Positions 63,802 through 64,000 of a stretch of DNA of 64,000 nt are shown here, piece after piece. The stretch is taken from NCBI RefSeq assembly GCF_023073715.1, contig NZ_JADPKA010000018.1:186001-250000 (forward strand), written 5' to 3'. The translations under genes and the position numbers were made by a program. A model generated the notes under the pieces. It did not search any database and was not told the origin of the DNA. It was given only the letters and a program-made list of their open reading frames with translations. Each line of letters opens with the position of its first letter. The stretch's first letter is position 1. Source of the stretch: Bradyrhizobium sp. 164 (lineage in GTDB: Bacteria > Pseudomonadota > Alphaproteobacteria > Rhizobiales > Xanthobacteraceae).

Positions 63802-64000
63802 ATGCAGCAAGCCATCACGCACCTCATCCGTCGCAATCCGTTCGGAACCATGGACGTGCCAGAGCCCGATGATTCCGAAGTGAGGAACTATGCCGCGACG
63901 GCCACGCTGTCCGGCGATGCCGCGGACGCCAACGCGGCGGCGTGGGCAATAGCCGCTTCGCCCTCCGATCCGCCCGAGGGCTGCTGGCAGAGCCGCTGGA
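63802..64000 (+). CDS. Hypothetical protein, 3' end outside the window
   Basis: An open frame of 66 codons starts at the ATG at 63802 (GGAG ahead at seven to eight bases) and runs off the right edge. A second ATG at 63850 opens MDVPEPDDSEVRNYAATATL, an acidic start I would expect for a cytosolic protein; the later part (DAADANAAAWAIAASPSDPP) is alanine-rich. It resembles conserved hypothetical proteins of Bradyrhizobium from memory only. The missing end prevents a firm call. Confidence 0.45.
   Translation, partial: MQQAITHLIRRNPFGTMDVPEPDDSEVRNYAATATLSGDAADANAAAWAIAASPSDPPEGCWQSRW

Overview
The window looks like chromosomal DNA of a Bradyrhizobium-type alphaproteobacterium. The evidence is high GC, dense coding, a RegS/RegR redox pair, a DUF3551 secreted protein, many solute-binding-protein ABC transporters, several c-di-GMP enzymes, and families of short palindromic intergenic repeats that I associate with Bradyrhizobium. 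The species cannot be fixed from the sequence alone. There is no prophage, integrase, intact transposase or CRISPR array.

Layout. 1-4117 (minus): the end of a membrane protein, an OsmC protein and a sulfonate/nitrate-type ABC importer. 4305-9256: glnD, an O6-alkylguanine methyltransferase and a lone amino-acid-type binding protein. 9373-14858: DUF1330 protein, class A PBP, YgjP-type metallopeptidase and an intracellular PHA depolymerase. 14981-18885: an ABC-2 exporter diverging from regS-regR. 19036-24962: mmcB, two convergent GH13 glucosidases, an MBL hydrolase and an HxlR regulator facing a small gene. 24989-31951: esterase, LLM flavin oxidoreductase, P450, SDR and an HWE kinase. 32261-43483: three c-di-GMP proteins flanking a complete five-gene branched-chain-amino-acid-type ABC operon. 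43544-47994: tRNA-Arg(CCG), dinB, a histidine kinase and an AlkA/Tag-type glycosylase. 48104-51344: a membrane protein/regulator/undecaprenyl diphosphate synthase cluster diverging from a secreted trypsin-like protease. 51423-64000: ArsR regulator with an SRPBCC-DUF899 fusion, orphan TctC protein, VOC protein, acyl-CoA ligase, HD-GYP protein, IorAB-like molybdenum enzyme, hydrolases and a truncated gene at the right edge.

The most interesting points are: (i) the orphan uppS cluster at 48104-49898, which has two matching ACTTTG-N5-CAAAGT palindromes, one near the presumed promoter and one enclosing the uppS start codon; (ii) an in-frame SRPBCC-DUF899 fusion that keeps a strong internal Shine-Dalgarno sequence and starts inside the upstream ArsR gene; (iii) dispersed intergenic repeats, including a pair at 12.2 and 58.1 kb sharing a 23-base identical core and a conserved short reading frame; (iv) a 23-bp hairpin beside two insertion-sequence-like direct repeats at 61.3-61.5 kb. 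Most other genes are ordinary core or accessory metabolism.
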